A stretch of DNA of 64,000 bases from Apibacter raozihei (lineage in GTDB: Bacteria > Bacteroidota > Bacteroidia > Flavobacteriales > Weeksellaceae): positions 1 to 64,000 of the forward strand of contig NZ_CP034930.1 of the NCBI RefSeq assembly GCF_004014855.1. Direction: 5' to 3'. Position numbers and translations under genes: made by a program. The notes under the pieces are model-generated. The model was given only the letters and a program-made list of their open reading frames with translations, searched no databases and had not been told where the DNA came from. Of this stretch, positions 43,848 to 51,744 are shown piece by piece; the stretch's first letter is position 1, and every line of letters starts with the position of its first letter.

Positions 43848-44249
43848 ATGGAATTTACTGTACAGTCCTTTGAAGATCTGGAAAGAGTAGCCAGCTATAT
43901 TATAGAAAATGCCAAATACAAAATTTTTACACTTTCCGGTAATTTAGGAGCGGGTAAAACTTCTTTAGTGAAGTATTTAGGGAAAAATCTTGGGAGTGAT
44001 GATGAGATTTCCAGCCCCACATATTCCATAGTTAATGAATACCATTATCCGTCAGGTAAAATTTATCATTTTGATTTATATAGAATCAATGATTTCGAAG
44101 AACTAATTAATATTGGTTTTCACGAGTATATAGATTCCGGAAATTATTGCTTTATTGAATGGCCTGAAATATCTGTATCTGAATTACCTGAACATCATGA
44201 ATTTTTACTAAATTTGAAAGATCAAACCAGATATATAACGTTTAAGTAA
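43848..44249 (+). CDS. tsaE: tRNA threonylcarbamoyladenosine biosynthesis ATPase TsaE
   Basis: The P-loop ATPase of the TsaBDE complex that makes t6A37 in tRNAs reading ANN codons. It has 133 residues. Walker A is in TLSGNLGAGKTSLVKYLG; the family motifs ISSPTYSIVNEYH and IYHFDLYRI with the Walker B aspartate follow, then the late FIEWPEI. It has a -7 element (TATTTTTG at 43804-43811) upstream. Alanine dehydrogenase begins one base after its stop, so the two are cotranscribed. Confidence 0.95.
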   Translation: MEFTVQSFEDLERVASYIIENAKYKIFTLSGNLGAGKTSLVKYLGKNLGSDDEISSPTYSIVNEYHYPSGKIYHFDLYRINDFEELINIGFHEYIDSGNYCFIEWPEISVSELPEHHEFLLNLKDQTRYITFK

Positions 44250-44250
44250 G

Positions 44251-45447
44251 ATGGGTATTTTCACACCTTTTTCTGAAGAGGAACTTATTCCCAAGGAAGA
44301 ACGAATAGAAGTCATAAAGAAAGGAGGGCAAGTAAAAATCGGAATTCCTAAGGAACAACAATCTAAAGAAAACCGAATTGCACTTACCCCTGATGCAGTT
44401 TCTGTTCTTACTGCTAATGGAATAGAAATTACCATTGAAAGCGGTGCTGGTCTGGGTGCACATTATTCTGACAGTCAATATTCAGAAGCTGGTGCACAAA
44501 TAGCCTATAATGCTCAAGAAGTCTTCAAAAATCCTATTATACTTAAAGTTGAACCTCCGACTGCGGAGCAGATAGATATGATGCAAATTAACTCTTATCT
44601 TATATCTGCCGTTCAAATAAATACACAATGCAAAGAGTATTTTGAAAAGTTATCCTCAAAAAAAATAACTGCTTTAGGCTTTGAATATATAAGAGATCGT
44701 CACAATTCTTTATCCATCATGCGACTTATTGGAGAAATCGCAGGTACCTGTGCCATATTAGTAGCAGCAGAATTGCTTTCTTCGTCTAATGGAGGAAATG
44801 GTTTACTGATGGGAGGAATTACAGGAGTTCGCCCCACCAACGTTGTCATTATCGGAGCGGGTACAGTAGGTGAAAATGCAGCCCGTTCAGCGTTAGGTCT
44901 GGGAGCAACTGTTAAAGTTTTTGATAATTCTCTAACCCGTCTTCGAAGATTCCAGGAATTATTAGGTAGACGCTTATATACTTCTACCCTGGATCCCAAA
45001 GAACTAAACAAAGCGTTAATTCGATGCGATGTGGCTATTGGGTGCTTACGGGGTGAAATGCGTTCACCTATCATTGTAACGGAAGGAATGGTTCAAAAAA
45101 TGAAGCCAGGTGCAGTTGTAATTGATATCAGTATAGATAATGGGGGAATATTTGAAACCTCTGAAGTTTGCACTCATTCAGAAAAAATAATGATAAAACA
45201 CGAAGTTTTACATTATTGTGTACCCAATATAACTTCAAAAGTTGCCCGAACTGCCTCCAAAGCTCTTAGCAATTTTTTCATAGGATATTTCCTTGATGTT
45301 ATTGATCAGGGAGGTTTTGAAGCTATGTTTTCTCTTAACAGAGGTATTTGCCGTGGAATATACATGTATAAGGGGCGTATTACCAATCAACAAATAGCAG
45401 CTTGGTATCAGCTACCTTATCAGGATATTAATCTTTTAATTGTTTAA
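44251..45447 (+). CDS. ald: Alanine dehydrogenase
   Basis: NAD-dependent alanine dehydrogenase, 398 residues, catalysing reversible deamination of alanine to pyruvate. It has an N-terminal extension of about 25 residues before the family start VKIGIPKEQQSKENRIALTP. The substrate arginine, lysine and histidine are in this part and in ILKVEPP / ISAVQ. The Rossmann fold is marked by VVIIGAGTVGENAARSALGLGA, and the late motif is GAVVIDISIDNGG. The extension and length are like the Bacteroidota branch rather than the Bacillus enzyme. It sits between tsaE and a small membrane-anchored protein in one transcript. Confidence 0.92.
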   Translation: MGIFTPFSEEELIPKEERIEVIKKGGQVKIGIPKEQQSKENRIALTPDAVSVLTANGIEITIESGAGLGAHYSDSQYSEAGAQIAYNAQEVFKNPIILKVEPPTAEQIDMMQINSYLISAVQINTQCKEYFEKLSSKKITALGFEYIRDRHNSLSIMRLIGEIAGTCAILVAAELLSSSNGGNGLLMGGITGVRPTNVVIIGAGTVGENAARSALGLGATVKVFDNSLTRLRRFQELLGRRLYTSTLDPKELNKALIRCDVAIGCLRGEMRSPIIVTEGMVQKMKPGAVVIDISIDNGGIFETSEVCTHSEKIMIKHEVLHYCVPNITSKVARTASKALSNFFIGYFLDVIDQGGFEAMFSLNRGICRGIYMYKGRITNQQIAAWYQLPYQDINLLIV

Positions 45448-45448
45448 A

Positions 45449-45814
45449 ATGAAGTTTTCCAAACGCTTGCAACTATATTTATTTGGATTTTCAATTGGAC
45501 TTGTTTTTATAACCTTTGTATTTGGTGATAAACTTTTTTCTTGGTCATATTTACCTAATGACAGAGTTTTAGCAGAAGTAAAAACAAAAAAATTAGCTTT
45601 TTCTGATGCTAGTCTGTCTTTTTTAAATATAGAAAACAAATCTAAATCATATATTACAGATACGGTTTTAGTTAAAGGAAAAATTGATTTTAAAAAAAGT
45701 CATGCTCAATCAAAGCCATGTCCTGATTATCTTATTTCTTATGATAAGATACAATTAAAATTTACAAAATGTAAAGATAAAGTAACTATTGACTCAATCA
45801 GCAGGGCTCAATAA
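45449..45814 (+). CDS. DUF4258-like membrane-anchored protein
   Basis: A 121-residue protein with one N-terminal membrane helix (LYLFGFSIGLVFITFVFG) and a small soluble domain containing LPNDRVLAEVKTKKLAFSD and KPCPDYLISYDKIQLKFTKC. The position directly after alanine dehydrogenase and the motif pattern recall proteins labelled DUF4258 in Flavobacteriia; that is from memory. ATG 45449, one base after the ald stop, is preferred over a TTG three codons earlier. The function is unknown. Confidence 0.75.
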   Translation: MKFSKRLQLYLFGFSIGLVFITFVFGDKLFSWSYLPNDRVLAEVKTKKLAFSDASLSFLNIENKSKSYITDTVLVKGKIDFKKSHAQSKPCPDYLISYDKIQLKFTKCKDKVTIDSISRAQ

Positions 45815-45904
45815 TTTTTTAAAACAGCTTTATATAAAAAATGTCAAATTATAAATATTTAATTTTTTGCTATATTTACACCCTAAAAATCAAAAGACAT
45901 ATTT

Positions 45905-46753
45905 ATGGGATGGTTCACTCGAAGTAAAAAGAACATCAATACTGAATTCAGTGAAAAGATGGATGTACCTAAAGGACTATGGTACAAAACTCCTTCCGGG
46001 AAAATAATAGAAACAGACCAATTAAAAGCCAACTGTTACGTAAGTCCTGAAGATGATTTTCACGTAAGAATAGGAAGCAAGCAATATTTTGAAATTCTGT
46101 TTGATGATGGAAAATTTACTGAAAGAGATACTAAAATTGAAAGTAAAGATCCACTAAAATTTACAGATACCAAAGCATATAAAGATCGATTAAAAGAAGC
46201 TCAGGCTAAAACAAAGCTTACAGATGCACTTCGCAATGCAGTAGGAAAAATTAATGGTAGAGAAATTTATATTTCTTGCATGGATTTCAGCTTTATAGGC
46301 GGCTCATTAGGTTCAGCTGTAGGAGAAAAAGTCAGAAGAGCTATTGACTACTGCCTAAAACATAAATTACCCTACGTAATTATATGCCAGTCGGGAGGTG
46401 CACGTATGCAGGAAGCAGGCCTATCCTTAATGCAATTAGCTAAAATTGAGGCCAAGCTTGCTCAACTAGGTCAAGCCAGCTTACCATATATTTCTGTTTT
46501 AACGGATCCTTCATTTGGAGGCATTACAGCCTCTTATGGCTCAACAGGAGATTTAATCATTGCAGAACCAGGAGCTCTTATTGGATTTGCAGGACCCAGA
46601 GTTATTCGTGAAACTATAGGAAGAGATTTGCCGGAAGGATTTCAATCAGCCGAATTTTTACTTGAAAAAGGGTTTATAGATATCATTTCACATCGAAAAG
46701 ATTTAAAAAATACACTTTACAATTGCATTGATATGCTAATGAGCAATCAATAA
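45905..46753 (+). CDS. accD: Acetyl-CoA carboxylase carboxyltransferase subunit beta, without zinc ribbon
   Basis: The beta subunit of the carboxyltransferase that makes malonyl-CoA for fatty-acid synthesis, 282 residues. The crotonase-like core is clear: [53 protein letters not shown] and [14 protein letters not shown]. The N-terminal zinc ribbon has lost its metal ligands: where E. coli AccD has two CxxC pairs, this reads [10 protein letters not shown] and [15 protein letters not shown], with one cysteine in total. I recall the same loss in other Flavobacteriia, so it is probably a lineage trait. A TATATTTA element lies upstream at 45871 and a strong terminator follows. Confidence 0.93.
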   Translation: MGWFTRSKKNINTEFSEKMDVPKGLWYKTPSGKIIETDQLKANCYVSPEDDFHVRIGSKQYFEILFDDGKFTERDTKIESKDPLKFTDTKAYKDRLKEAQAKTKLTDALRNAVGKINGREIYISCMDFSFIGGSLGSAVGEKVRRAIDYCLKHKLPYVIICQSGGARMQEAGLSLMQLAKIEAKLAQLGQASLPYISVLTDPSFGGITASYGSTGDLIIAEPGALIGFAGPRVIRETIGRDLPEGFQSAEFLLEKGFIDIISHRKDLKNTLYNCIDMLMSNQ

Positions 46754-46761
46754 TAGATAAT

Positions 46762-46791
46762 AAGAAAAGCTAATAAAGCTTTTCTTTTTTT
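46762..46791 (+). terminator. Terminator of accD
   Basis: Stem AAGAAAAGCT / AGCTTTTCTT with loop AATAA and a T-run, nine bases after the stop. Confidence 0.88.
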
Positions 46792-46814
46792 ATTAACAAA
46801 AAAACACTTTCAAA

Positions 46815-48233
46815 ATGACACTTAATTATATATGGATAGCCTTTATTATTTTGTCTTTTATAGTCGGACTAATAAAACTTATATTTTTAGGTGATACGGT
46901 GGTGTTTAAACATATGGTTGATGGGCTGTTTGACACAACCAAAGTTGCTGTAATGGACATAGCCCTTCCTCTGGCAGGAATGATGACATTCTGGTTGGGA
47001 ATTATGAAAATCGGAGAAAACGCAGGAGCTATTCGTTTCTTATCAAAAATTGTCAGCCCCTTTTTTACCAAATTGTTTCCTTCAGTTCCCAAAGATCATC
47101 CGGCCATTGGCAATATGATGATGAATTTCAGTGCTAACCTTTTAGGGCTGGACAATGCTGCAACTCCTTTGGGTCTTAAAGCTATGGATAGTTTACAAAC
47201 ATTAAATCCGAAAAAAGACACAGCTACAGATGCTCAAATAATGTTTTTGGTACTGCATACCTCCGGACTTACACTTATACCGGCAACTATTATGCTATAC
47301 AGATATTTGAACGGAGCACAGGATCCTACCGATATATTCATTCCTTGTATAGTAGGAACCTTTTGTACCACTTTATTTGGAATTATTATTGTAGGCATAA
47401 AACAAAAATTAAATCTAATTAATCCTACTGTAATAGCCGGGCTAGGCATTTCTGTAATGATGATTCTGGGACTTTCATATTACATGAAAAATTCTGCTGC
47501 ATCTTATGCCGAAAATGCTATTTCTTATACAGATAAGATTAATTCCCAGATGCGTAATGATGAAAATATTACTGTCGACCAATTCAAAGAATTTTATCCG
47601 GAATCTTTTCGAAAAGAAATAAAAATAGATTCCGAAAAAATCACACCGGAAATAATTACTAAAACAAACAATGAATATATAAATTTTGAAAGAGGAACAT
47701 CTTCAAGAGTAATGAGCAATCTTCTACTTTTATTAATTCCTACAATCTTTATAACCGGTGGTTTCATCAAAAAAATTAATGTTTTTGACAGTTTTATTGA
47801 TGGGGCAAAAGACGGGTTTGGAGTAGCCGTAAAAATCATTCCTTATCTTATTGCAATGCTTGCTGCCATAAGTCTATTACGAAATAGCGGAATCATGGAT
47901 TATATACTTGCTGGTATTGCCTATCTTTTCAATTTACTAGATATAAATACCGATTTTATTCCTGCTCTGCCTACTGCACTTATGAAGCCTTTAAGCGGGA
48001 GCGGAAGTCGAGCCCTTATGATTGAAACCATGCAAAATTATGGCGCTGATTCATTTGCTGGAAGACTCGCCTGCATTTTTCAGGGAAGTGCAGATACCAC
48101 ATTTTATATTATAGCCTTGTATTTTGGAAGTGTGGGTATAAAAAGAATCAGGTATGCAATAACTGCCGGTTTACTGACTGAGCTTTTAGGTGTAATTACT
48201 GCTATTTTGATTGCCTATTATTTTTTCGGTTAA
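46815..48233 (+). CDS. SpmA/SpmB-type fused nucleoside-recognition (Gate) membrane protein
   Basis: A 472-residue inner-membrane protein with two Gate/nucleoside-recognition halves. One is about 35-200 (MDIALPLAGMMTFWLGIMKIGENAG, NFSANLLGLDNAATPLGLKAMDSLQ, like SpmA). The other is about 320-472 (FIDGAKDGFGVAVKIIPYLIAMLAAISLLRNSGI, KPLSGSGSRALM, QGSADTTFYI, like SpmB). Between them is a soluble insert of about 70 residues (DKINSQMRNDENITVDQF). In Bacillus these are two sporulation proteins; in Bacteroidota a fused form occurs in non-sporulating cells, with an unknown transported substrate. Confidence 0.88.
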   Translation: MTLNYIWIAFIILSFIVGLIKLIFLGDTVVFKHMVDGLFDTTKVAVMDIALPLAGMMTFWLGIMKIGENAGAIRFLSKIVSPFFTKLFPSVPKDHPAIGNMMMNFSANLLGLDNAATPLGLKAMDSLQTLNPKKDTATDAQIMFLVLHTSGLTLIPATIMLYRYLNGAQDPTDIFIPCIVGTFCTTLFGIIIVGIKQKLNLINPTVIAGLGISVMMILGLSYYMKNSAASYAENAISYTDKINSQMRNDENITVDQFKEFYPESFRKEIKIDSEKITPEIITKTNNEYINFERGTSSRVMSNLLLLLIPTIFITGGFIKKINVFDSFIDGAKDGFGVAVKIIPYLIAMLAAISLLRNSGIMDYILAGIAYLFNLLDINTDFIPALPTALMKPLSGSGSRALMIETMQNYGADSFAGRLACIFQGSADTTFYIIALYFGSVGIKRIRYAITAGLLTELLGVITAILIAYYFFG

Positions 48234-48317
48234 TCTGTATTATTTACCATAGAAATATTATAAATATTTTAACAGTATAAGACCTGCATTATCAGCAGAT
48301 CTTACATTTATAATTAA

Positions 48318-48325
48318 TATATTTG
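48318..48325 (+). promoter_or_regulatory. -7 element of the DedA-family gene
   Basis: TATATTTG, 24 bases before the ATG, matches TAnnTTTG; no clear -33 TTG. Confidence 0.5.
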
Positions 48326-48349
48326 TCCTATAAATTTTAATTAATATTC

Positions 48350-49018
48350 ATGAGTGATTTCAGTTGGGGACAATTAGTTAATCCTGAATTTTACATCAAA
48401 TTAGGAGGGATCTATTTAGTTTTATTTATAGTATTTGCAGAAACTGGACTTTTTGCCGGATTTTTTTTACCGGGCGATAGTTTATTGTTTCTATCAGGTA
48501 TCTATAGCCGGGAATTATTTCGGGAAATTTTAGTTATTGATTCAGACTTTTTAAATGTTTTTTTACTTGCCAGTATGGTTGCTCTTGCGGGAATTATCGG
48601 AAACGAAGTTGGATATTGGTTCGGAAGAAAAAGTGGTCCGTACTTATATACAAGAAAAGATACTTTTCTTTTTAAGAAAAAATATTTGTTTCAGGCAAAA
48701 GACTTTTACGATAAACATGGAGGCGGTGCTATAATACTTGCCCGTTTTCTTCCAATATTACGAACCTTTGCTCCTATTGTTGCCGGCATTGTACAAATGA
48801 GTAAAGGAAAATATCTTTTATACAACGTGATAGGTTCTGTAGCCTGGTCTTTTTCATTAATTTTTGCAGGACACTATTTATACAAAATATTCTTAGAAAA
48901 TTTCCATTTCGATCTAAAACGACACATTGAAACCATTGTATTACTCATGGTTTTGATAACTACTGTTCCGGTGCTTTATAGACTTTTCTTTAAGAAAAGC
49001 AAAGAAGAAGAAGAATAA
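48350..49018 (+). CDS. DedA-family (SNARE-associated/VTT) membrane protein
   Basis: A 222-residue DedA protein. Family marks in order: FAETGLFAGFFLPGDSLLFLSG, GIIGNEVGYWFGRKSGP, the amphipathic stretch with ARFLPILRTFAPIVAGIVQM holding the conserved arginines, and VIGSVAWSFSLIFAGHYLY. DedA proteins act as lipid carriers or scramblases, including undecaprenyl-phosphate and phosphatidylethanolamine recycling. Which lipid applies here is not visible. A single gene between its own -7 element and a strong bidirectional terminator. Confidence 0.92.
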   Translation: MSDFSWGQLVNPEFYIKLGGIYLVLFIVFAETGLFAGFFLPGDSLLFLSGIYSRELFREILVIDSDFLNVFLLASMVALAGIIGNEVGYWFGRKSGPYLYTRKDTFLFKKKYLFQAKDFYDKHGGGAIILARFLPILRTFAPIVAGIVQMSKGKYLLYNVIGSVAWSFSLIFAGHYLYKIFLENFHFDLKRHIETIVLLMVLITTVPVLYRLFFKKSKEEEE

Positions 49019-49041
49019 AAAATTACAATTAACTTATATAA

Positions 49042-49085
49042 AATAATAATGCACTGTATCAATTACAGTGCATTATTATTTTTTT
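49042..49085. terminator. Bidirectional terminator, DedA / sigma-factor units
   Basis: A 16-base stem (AATAATAATGCACTGT / ACAGTGCATTATTATT) with a seven-base loop and T-runs on both sides. On the minus strand it overlaps the last codons of the 46-residue ORF at 49059-49199. Confidence 0.9.
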
Positions 49086-49199
49086 CAGCTTTTTAAGTTC
49101 AATAACTTTGACACTTTTGGAAAAGTTAAGCAAAAGCTTTATGGTATAATCAGAAGGGCCGTCCCCTCCTTTATTAAAATTAATAGATTTTTTTTGCAT
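49059..49199 (-). CDS. 46-residue protein downstream of the ECF sigma factor
   Basis: A short ORF missed by length cut-offs: it begins MQKKSINFNKGGDGPSDYT, continues IKLLLNFSKSVKVIELKKLKK and ends MHCN. The GGDGPSDYTIKxLLxFSKS pattern resembles tiny Bacteroidota proteins of the type NxGxxGPSxxTIxxxLxFAKS that I recall as conserved and uncharacterised. It follows the sigma-factor gene by 70 bases on the same strand, and its last codons are inside the terminator stem. It could be coexpressed with the sigma factor; function unknown. Confidence 0.6.
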   Translation of the reverse strand: MQKKSINFNKGGDGPSDYTIKLLLNFSKSVKVIELKKLKKIIMHCN

Positions 49200-49269
49200 A
49201 GAATGTTATTTTTAATCTAAATGTCTATGCTTAAGAACGCTACTCTTCTAAAAATTATTGTGCTTAATT

Positions 49270-49857
49270 CTATAAAAAAGCAATATTTTTTAATTCTATA
49301 ATTTTTCTGAGATTAATAATAGCATATCGCATTCTTCCTAATGCCGTATTTATACCTACATTAGTCTCTTCTGCAATTTCTTTAAAGCTCAAACCTTTAT
49401 AAAAGCGAAGCTCCAATACTTCTCTTTGATCCTCAGGAAGAGTTTCTACAAGCTTCTTTAAATCTGAAACTATTTGATCATTAATCATTAAATCCTCTAT
49501 AGAATGTTCAGAAACCTTTACAAAGTCGAAAACGTTATAGTCTTCATTTTGACCACTAGTTTCATTAACAAATTTAGCTTTATTGGATATTCTGAAATGA
49601 TCAACAATTAAATTATGTGAAATTCGCAAAACCCAAGGGAGAAATTTACCTTCTTCGTTATATTTACCTTCTTTGAGAGTAAGAATAACTTTAATAAAGA
49701 CGTCTTGAAATAAGTCTTCAGCTAATTCAGGATTATTAACTTTTCTGTTTATATAATTAAATACCCTGATTTTATGCCTATGCAACAATGCCTCAAGCGC
49801 ACTTTCTTTTCCTTTAATATAATCGTGAACAAGTTCACAATCTGTTTTATGCATCAT
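49270..49857 (-). CDS. RNA polymerase ECF-type sigma factor
   Basis: A 195-residue sigma-70-family factor with region 2 (ELVHDYIKGKESALEALLHRH ... PELAEDLFQDVFIKVI, and the -10-binding LPWVLRISHNLIVDHFR). An acidic linker follows (NETSGQNEDYNVFDFVKV), then region 4 (LPEDQREVLELRFYKGLSFKEIAEETNVGINTALGRMRYA). No anti-sigma gene is adjacent, unlike most TonB-linked ECF factors of Bacteroidota. The region 4 helix-turn-helix and the absence of a FecR partner suggest the constitutively used, broadly conserved Flavobacteriia factor. It has its own promoter at 49925-49957. Confidence 0.93.
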   Translation of the reverse strand: MMHKTDCELVHDYIKGKESALEALLHRHKIRVFNYINRKVNNPELAEDLFQDVFIKVILTLKEGKYNEEGKFLPWVLRISHNLIVDHFRISNKAKFVNETSGQNEDYNVFDFVKVSEHSIEDLMINDQIVSDLKKLVETLPEDQREVLELRFYKGLSFKEIAEETNVGINTALGRMRYAIINLRKIIELKNIAFL

Positions 49858-50202
49858 ACTCTACAGTATTAAGTTTTAAAATAGAGTAGAATTATTTCAA
49901 TAGGCTTACTTTTTATTGTTTGTGCAAATGTAAGACCTAAATTTTAATTTAACACAACTTTTTCTAAAAAATAGATGTTTTTTTAAATAAAATAAATAAA
50001 ACAGTTCTTTTTTTTTGAAAATCAGCAATTTATATGATTTATATTAGCATTTTTTTACATTTTTTTTAACACATATTTTCAATATATTGAATATCAGTAA
50101 TTTATATCTTAATTATTTTTTCAGTAAGCTTTATAAATAGTTGCATAATATTTTTTAGATATAGAACTAATTTATATATTGCGACCTGAAATTAATATTA
50201 GC
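49858..50202. other. Intergenic region holding the sigma-factor promoter
   Basis: About 345 bases of very AT-rich sequence between divergent genes. The sigma-factor promoter at 49925-49957 is the only clear element. T-rich tracts dominate 49970-50070. A TTG at 50179 upstream of the START-like gene is not taken as a start. Confidence 0.5.
49925..49957 (-). promoter_or_regulatory. Promoter of the ECF sigma factor
   Basis: Minus strand: TTG (49957-49955), 22 bases, TACATTTG (49932-49925), then a leader of about 65 bases. A good fit to the housekeeping consensus, so the factor is probably not strictly autoregulated. Confidence 0.7.
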
Positions 50203-50583
50203 ATGAATAAAGTAAAGTATCAGTTAGAATTTGACATGAAATGTTCTACTACTCTTCTTTTTGAGTATATAGGAACTTCTTCAGGAATGGGCGAATGGTT
50301 AGCAGATGATGTTATTGAACGTGGAGATGAATTTACCTTTATCTGGGGCGACCAACAGGAAATTGCCAGTTTAATCAGATATAAGGAGGAATCTTTTGTT
50401 CGTTTTAGATGGGAAGAAGATGAAGGCACAAAATACTTTTGGGAGCTTGCTATTCATATTGATGATGTTACTAATGATGTAGCTTTGGTTATTACCGATT
50501 TTGCAGAAGAAAATGATTTGGATCATTCCAAATTATATTGGACCAATTTAATTGATGATCTTAAAAAGATTATAGGTTCATAA
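50203..50583 (+). CDS. START-like domain protein
   Basis: A 126-residue protein of the SRPBCC/START-like fold: KYQLEFDMKCSTTLLFEYIG opens the hydrophobic-cavity domain. MGEWLADDVIERGDEFTFIWG and VRFRWEEDEGTKYFWEL follow, and the C-terminal helix is SKLYWTNLIDDLKKIIGS. Such proteins are fixed in Flavobacteriia, usually next to the class IV aminotransferase homologue found here 90 bases downstream. The ligand is unknown. ATG 50203 is used because the TTG-initiated extension adds no recognisable sequence. Confidence 0.85.
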   Translation: MNKVKYQLEFDMKCSTTLLFEYIGTSSGMGEWLADDVIERGDEFTFIWGDQQEIASLIRYKEESFVRFRWEEDEGTKYFWELAIHIDDVTNDVALVITDFAEENDLDHSKLYWTNLIDDLKKIIGS

Positions 50584-50673
50584 ATACGTTTTTTGCGAAT
50601 CTCCGGATTTATATTCGGATGATCATGAATTCTATTAATATAAAATTTTATATATTATTCAATTATAAATAAT

Positions 50674-51498
50674 ATGAAAGTTATCTTCAATGGTTCTATC
50701 GTAGAAGAGAAAGATTTAATTGTCAATTATACCCAAAAGAATTTTTTTACTGGAGATTTTGTAAATGGATTTTGCTGGTTTTTTCAAAATAAAATTTTAT
50801 TTTGGGAAGATGTTTATTTTCAGCTTATGGCATCCATGAGAAAAATGAGGATAAACATTCCACTATCCTTTACACCGGAGATGTTTGAAAAGGAAATAAT
50901 GATTTTGTCTGACCATCTGCATACATCACAAGGAAGAATAAAACTTACTGTATTCAGAAATCAAATTCCGGAAAATGCACCGGATGTAATTATTGAATTT
51001 TTACCTTATAAAGATTTTTATAATACAAAAGGTTTAGAATTGGATGTATATAAAGAAATACAAATATTTCCAACTCTTTTATCAGCACTTTATATTTATC
51101 ATCCTGTAAATATTGTAGCAGAGCAATATGCTTATGAAAATGAACTTCAGGAATTAATACTACTCAATCAGGATAAAAGGATAGCACGCTCTATCTTTGG
51201 AAACCTCTTCCTTATCCAGGACAATTTAATTGTTTCTAACTCTACACAGGAAGGTGCTTATCTTTCAGTTCTAAAGAAAAATTTTATTACTTTTTTGCGT
51301 GAAAAAACCGAGTATATTTATAAAGAAGAAAATCTTTCACCTTTTCAGACACAATCAGCACAAGAAATATTTATTCTTAGTGAAGAACATGGATTTATTC
51401 CAGTAAAGAAAGTACGCAAAAGTAATTTCAAAAATGAAATATCTCATTTATTATCCAAAAAATTTACAGGTTACGCTTTAGAGGTTTCTAGAAAATAA
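50674..51498 (+). CDS. Class IV aminotransferase homologue lacking the catalytic lysine
   Basis: A 274-residue protein of the branched-chain-aminotransferase/ADCL fold. Family stretches are recognisable: VIFNGSIVEE, FTGDFVNGFCWFFQNKILFWEDVYFQLMAS, RIKLTVFRN, LILLNQDKRIARSIFGNLFLI and TQEGAYLSVLKK. In true class IV enzymes a KxxN segment carries the PLP lysine and a Glu stands before the NLF motif. Here these are YHPVN and ARSIFGNLF, so both the lysine and the glutamate appear to be gone. If right, it cannot form the PLP Schiff base and may be a binding or regulatory relative. It follows the START-like gene. Confidence 0.8.
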   Translation: MKVIFNGSIVEEKDLIVNYTQKNFFTGDFVNGFCWFFQNKILFWEDVYFQLMASMRKMRINIPLSFTPEMFEKEIMILSDHLHTSQGRIKLTVFRNQIPENAPDVIIEFLPYKDFYNTKGLELDVYKEIQIFPTLLSALYIYHPVNIVAEQYAYENELQELILLNQDKRIARSIFGNLFLIQDNLIVSNSTQEGAYLSVLKKNFITFLREKTEYIYKEENLSPFQTQSAQEIFILSEEHGFIPVKKVRKSNFKNEISHLLSKKFTGYALEVSRK

Positions 51499-51518
51499 AA
51501 AAGGTCGCATAAGCGACC
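51494..51518 (-). terminator. Minus-strand terminator of the RsmI-like/gldFG unit
   Basis: Stem GGTCGC / GCGACC with a four-base loop; read on the minus strand it is followed by a T-run (51502-51496). It lies about 230 bases after the RsmI-like stop and just past the convergent gene's stop. Confidence 0.7.
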
Positions 51519-51539
51519 TCAAACTAAAACCACAAAAAA

Positions 51540-51572
51540 ATGAGAAAGAAATTACACAAGTGTGTAATTTAA
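51540..51572 (+). other. Tiny ORF containing a perfect inverted repeat
   Basis: ATG AGA AAG AAA followed by seven more codons and no gene after it on this strand. It contains a nine-base perfect inverted repeat (AAATTACAC ... GTGTAATTT, 51549-51570). It may be a hairpin or operator site rather than a peptide. No further support. Confidence 0.3.
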
Positions 51573-51744
51573 CTTGCTTTCGAAATTGAGTTAACTAAAT
51601 AACTCCTTTTCTCTAATACAAAATTACTATCAATTACCAATAGATTCCAATAATACTTATAAAATTAATTTATAGTGTCGATAGTACGTTTAATATATTC
51701 CTGTATTAATAACGAGTTATAAAGGAATTGGTGTCCAAAAAAAA

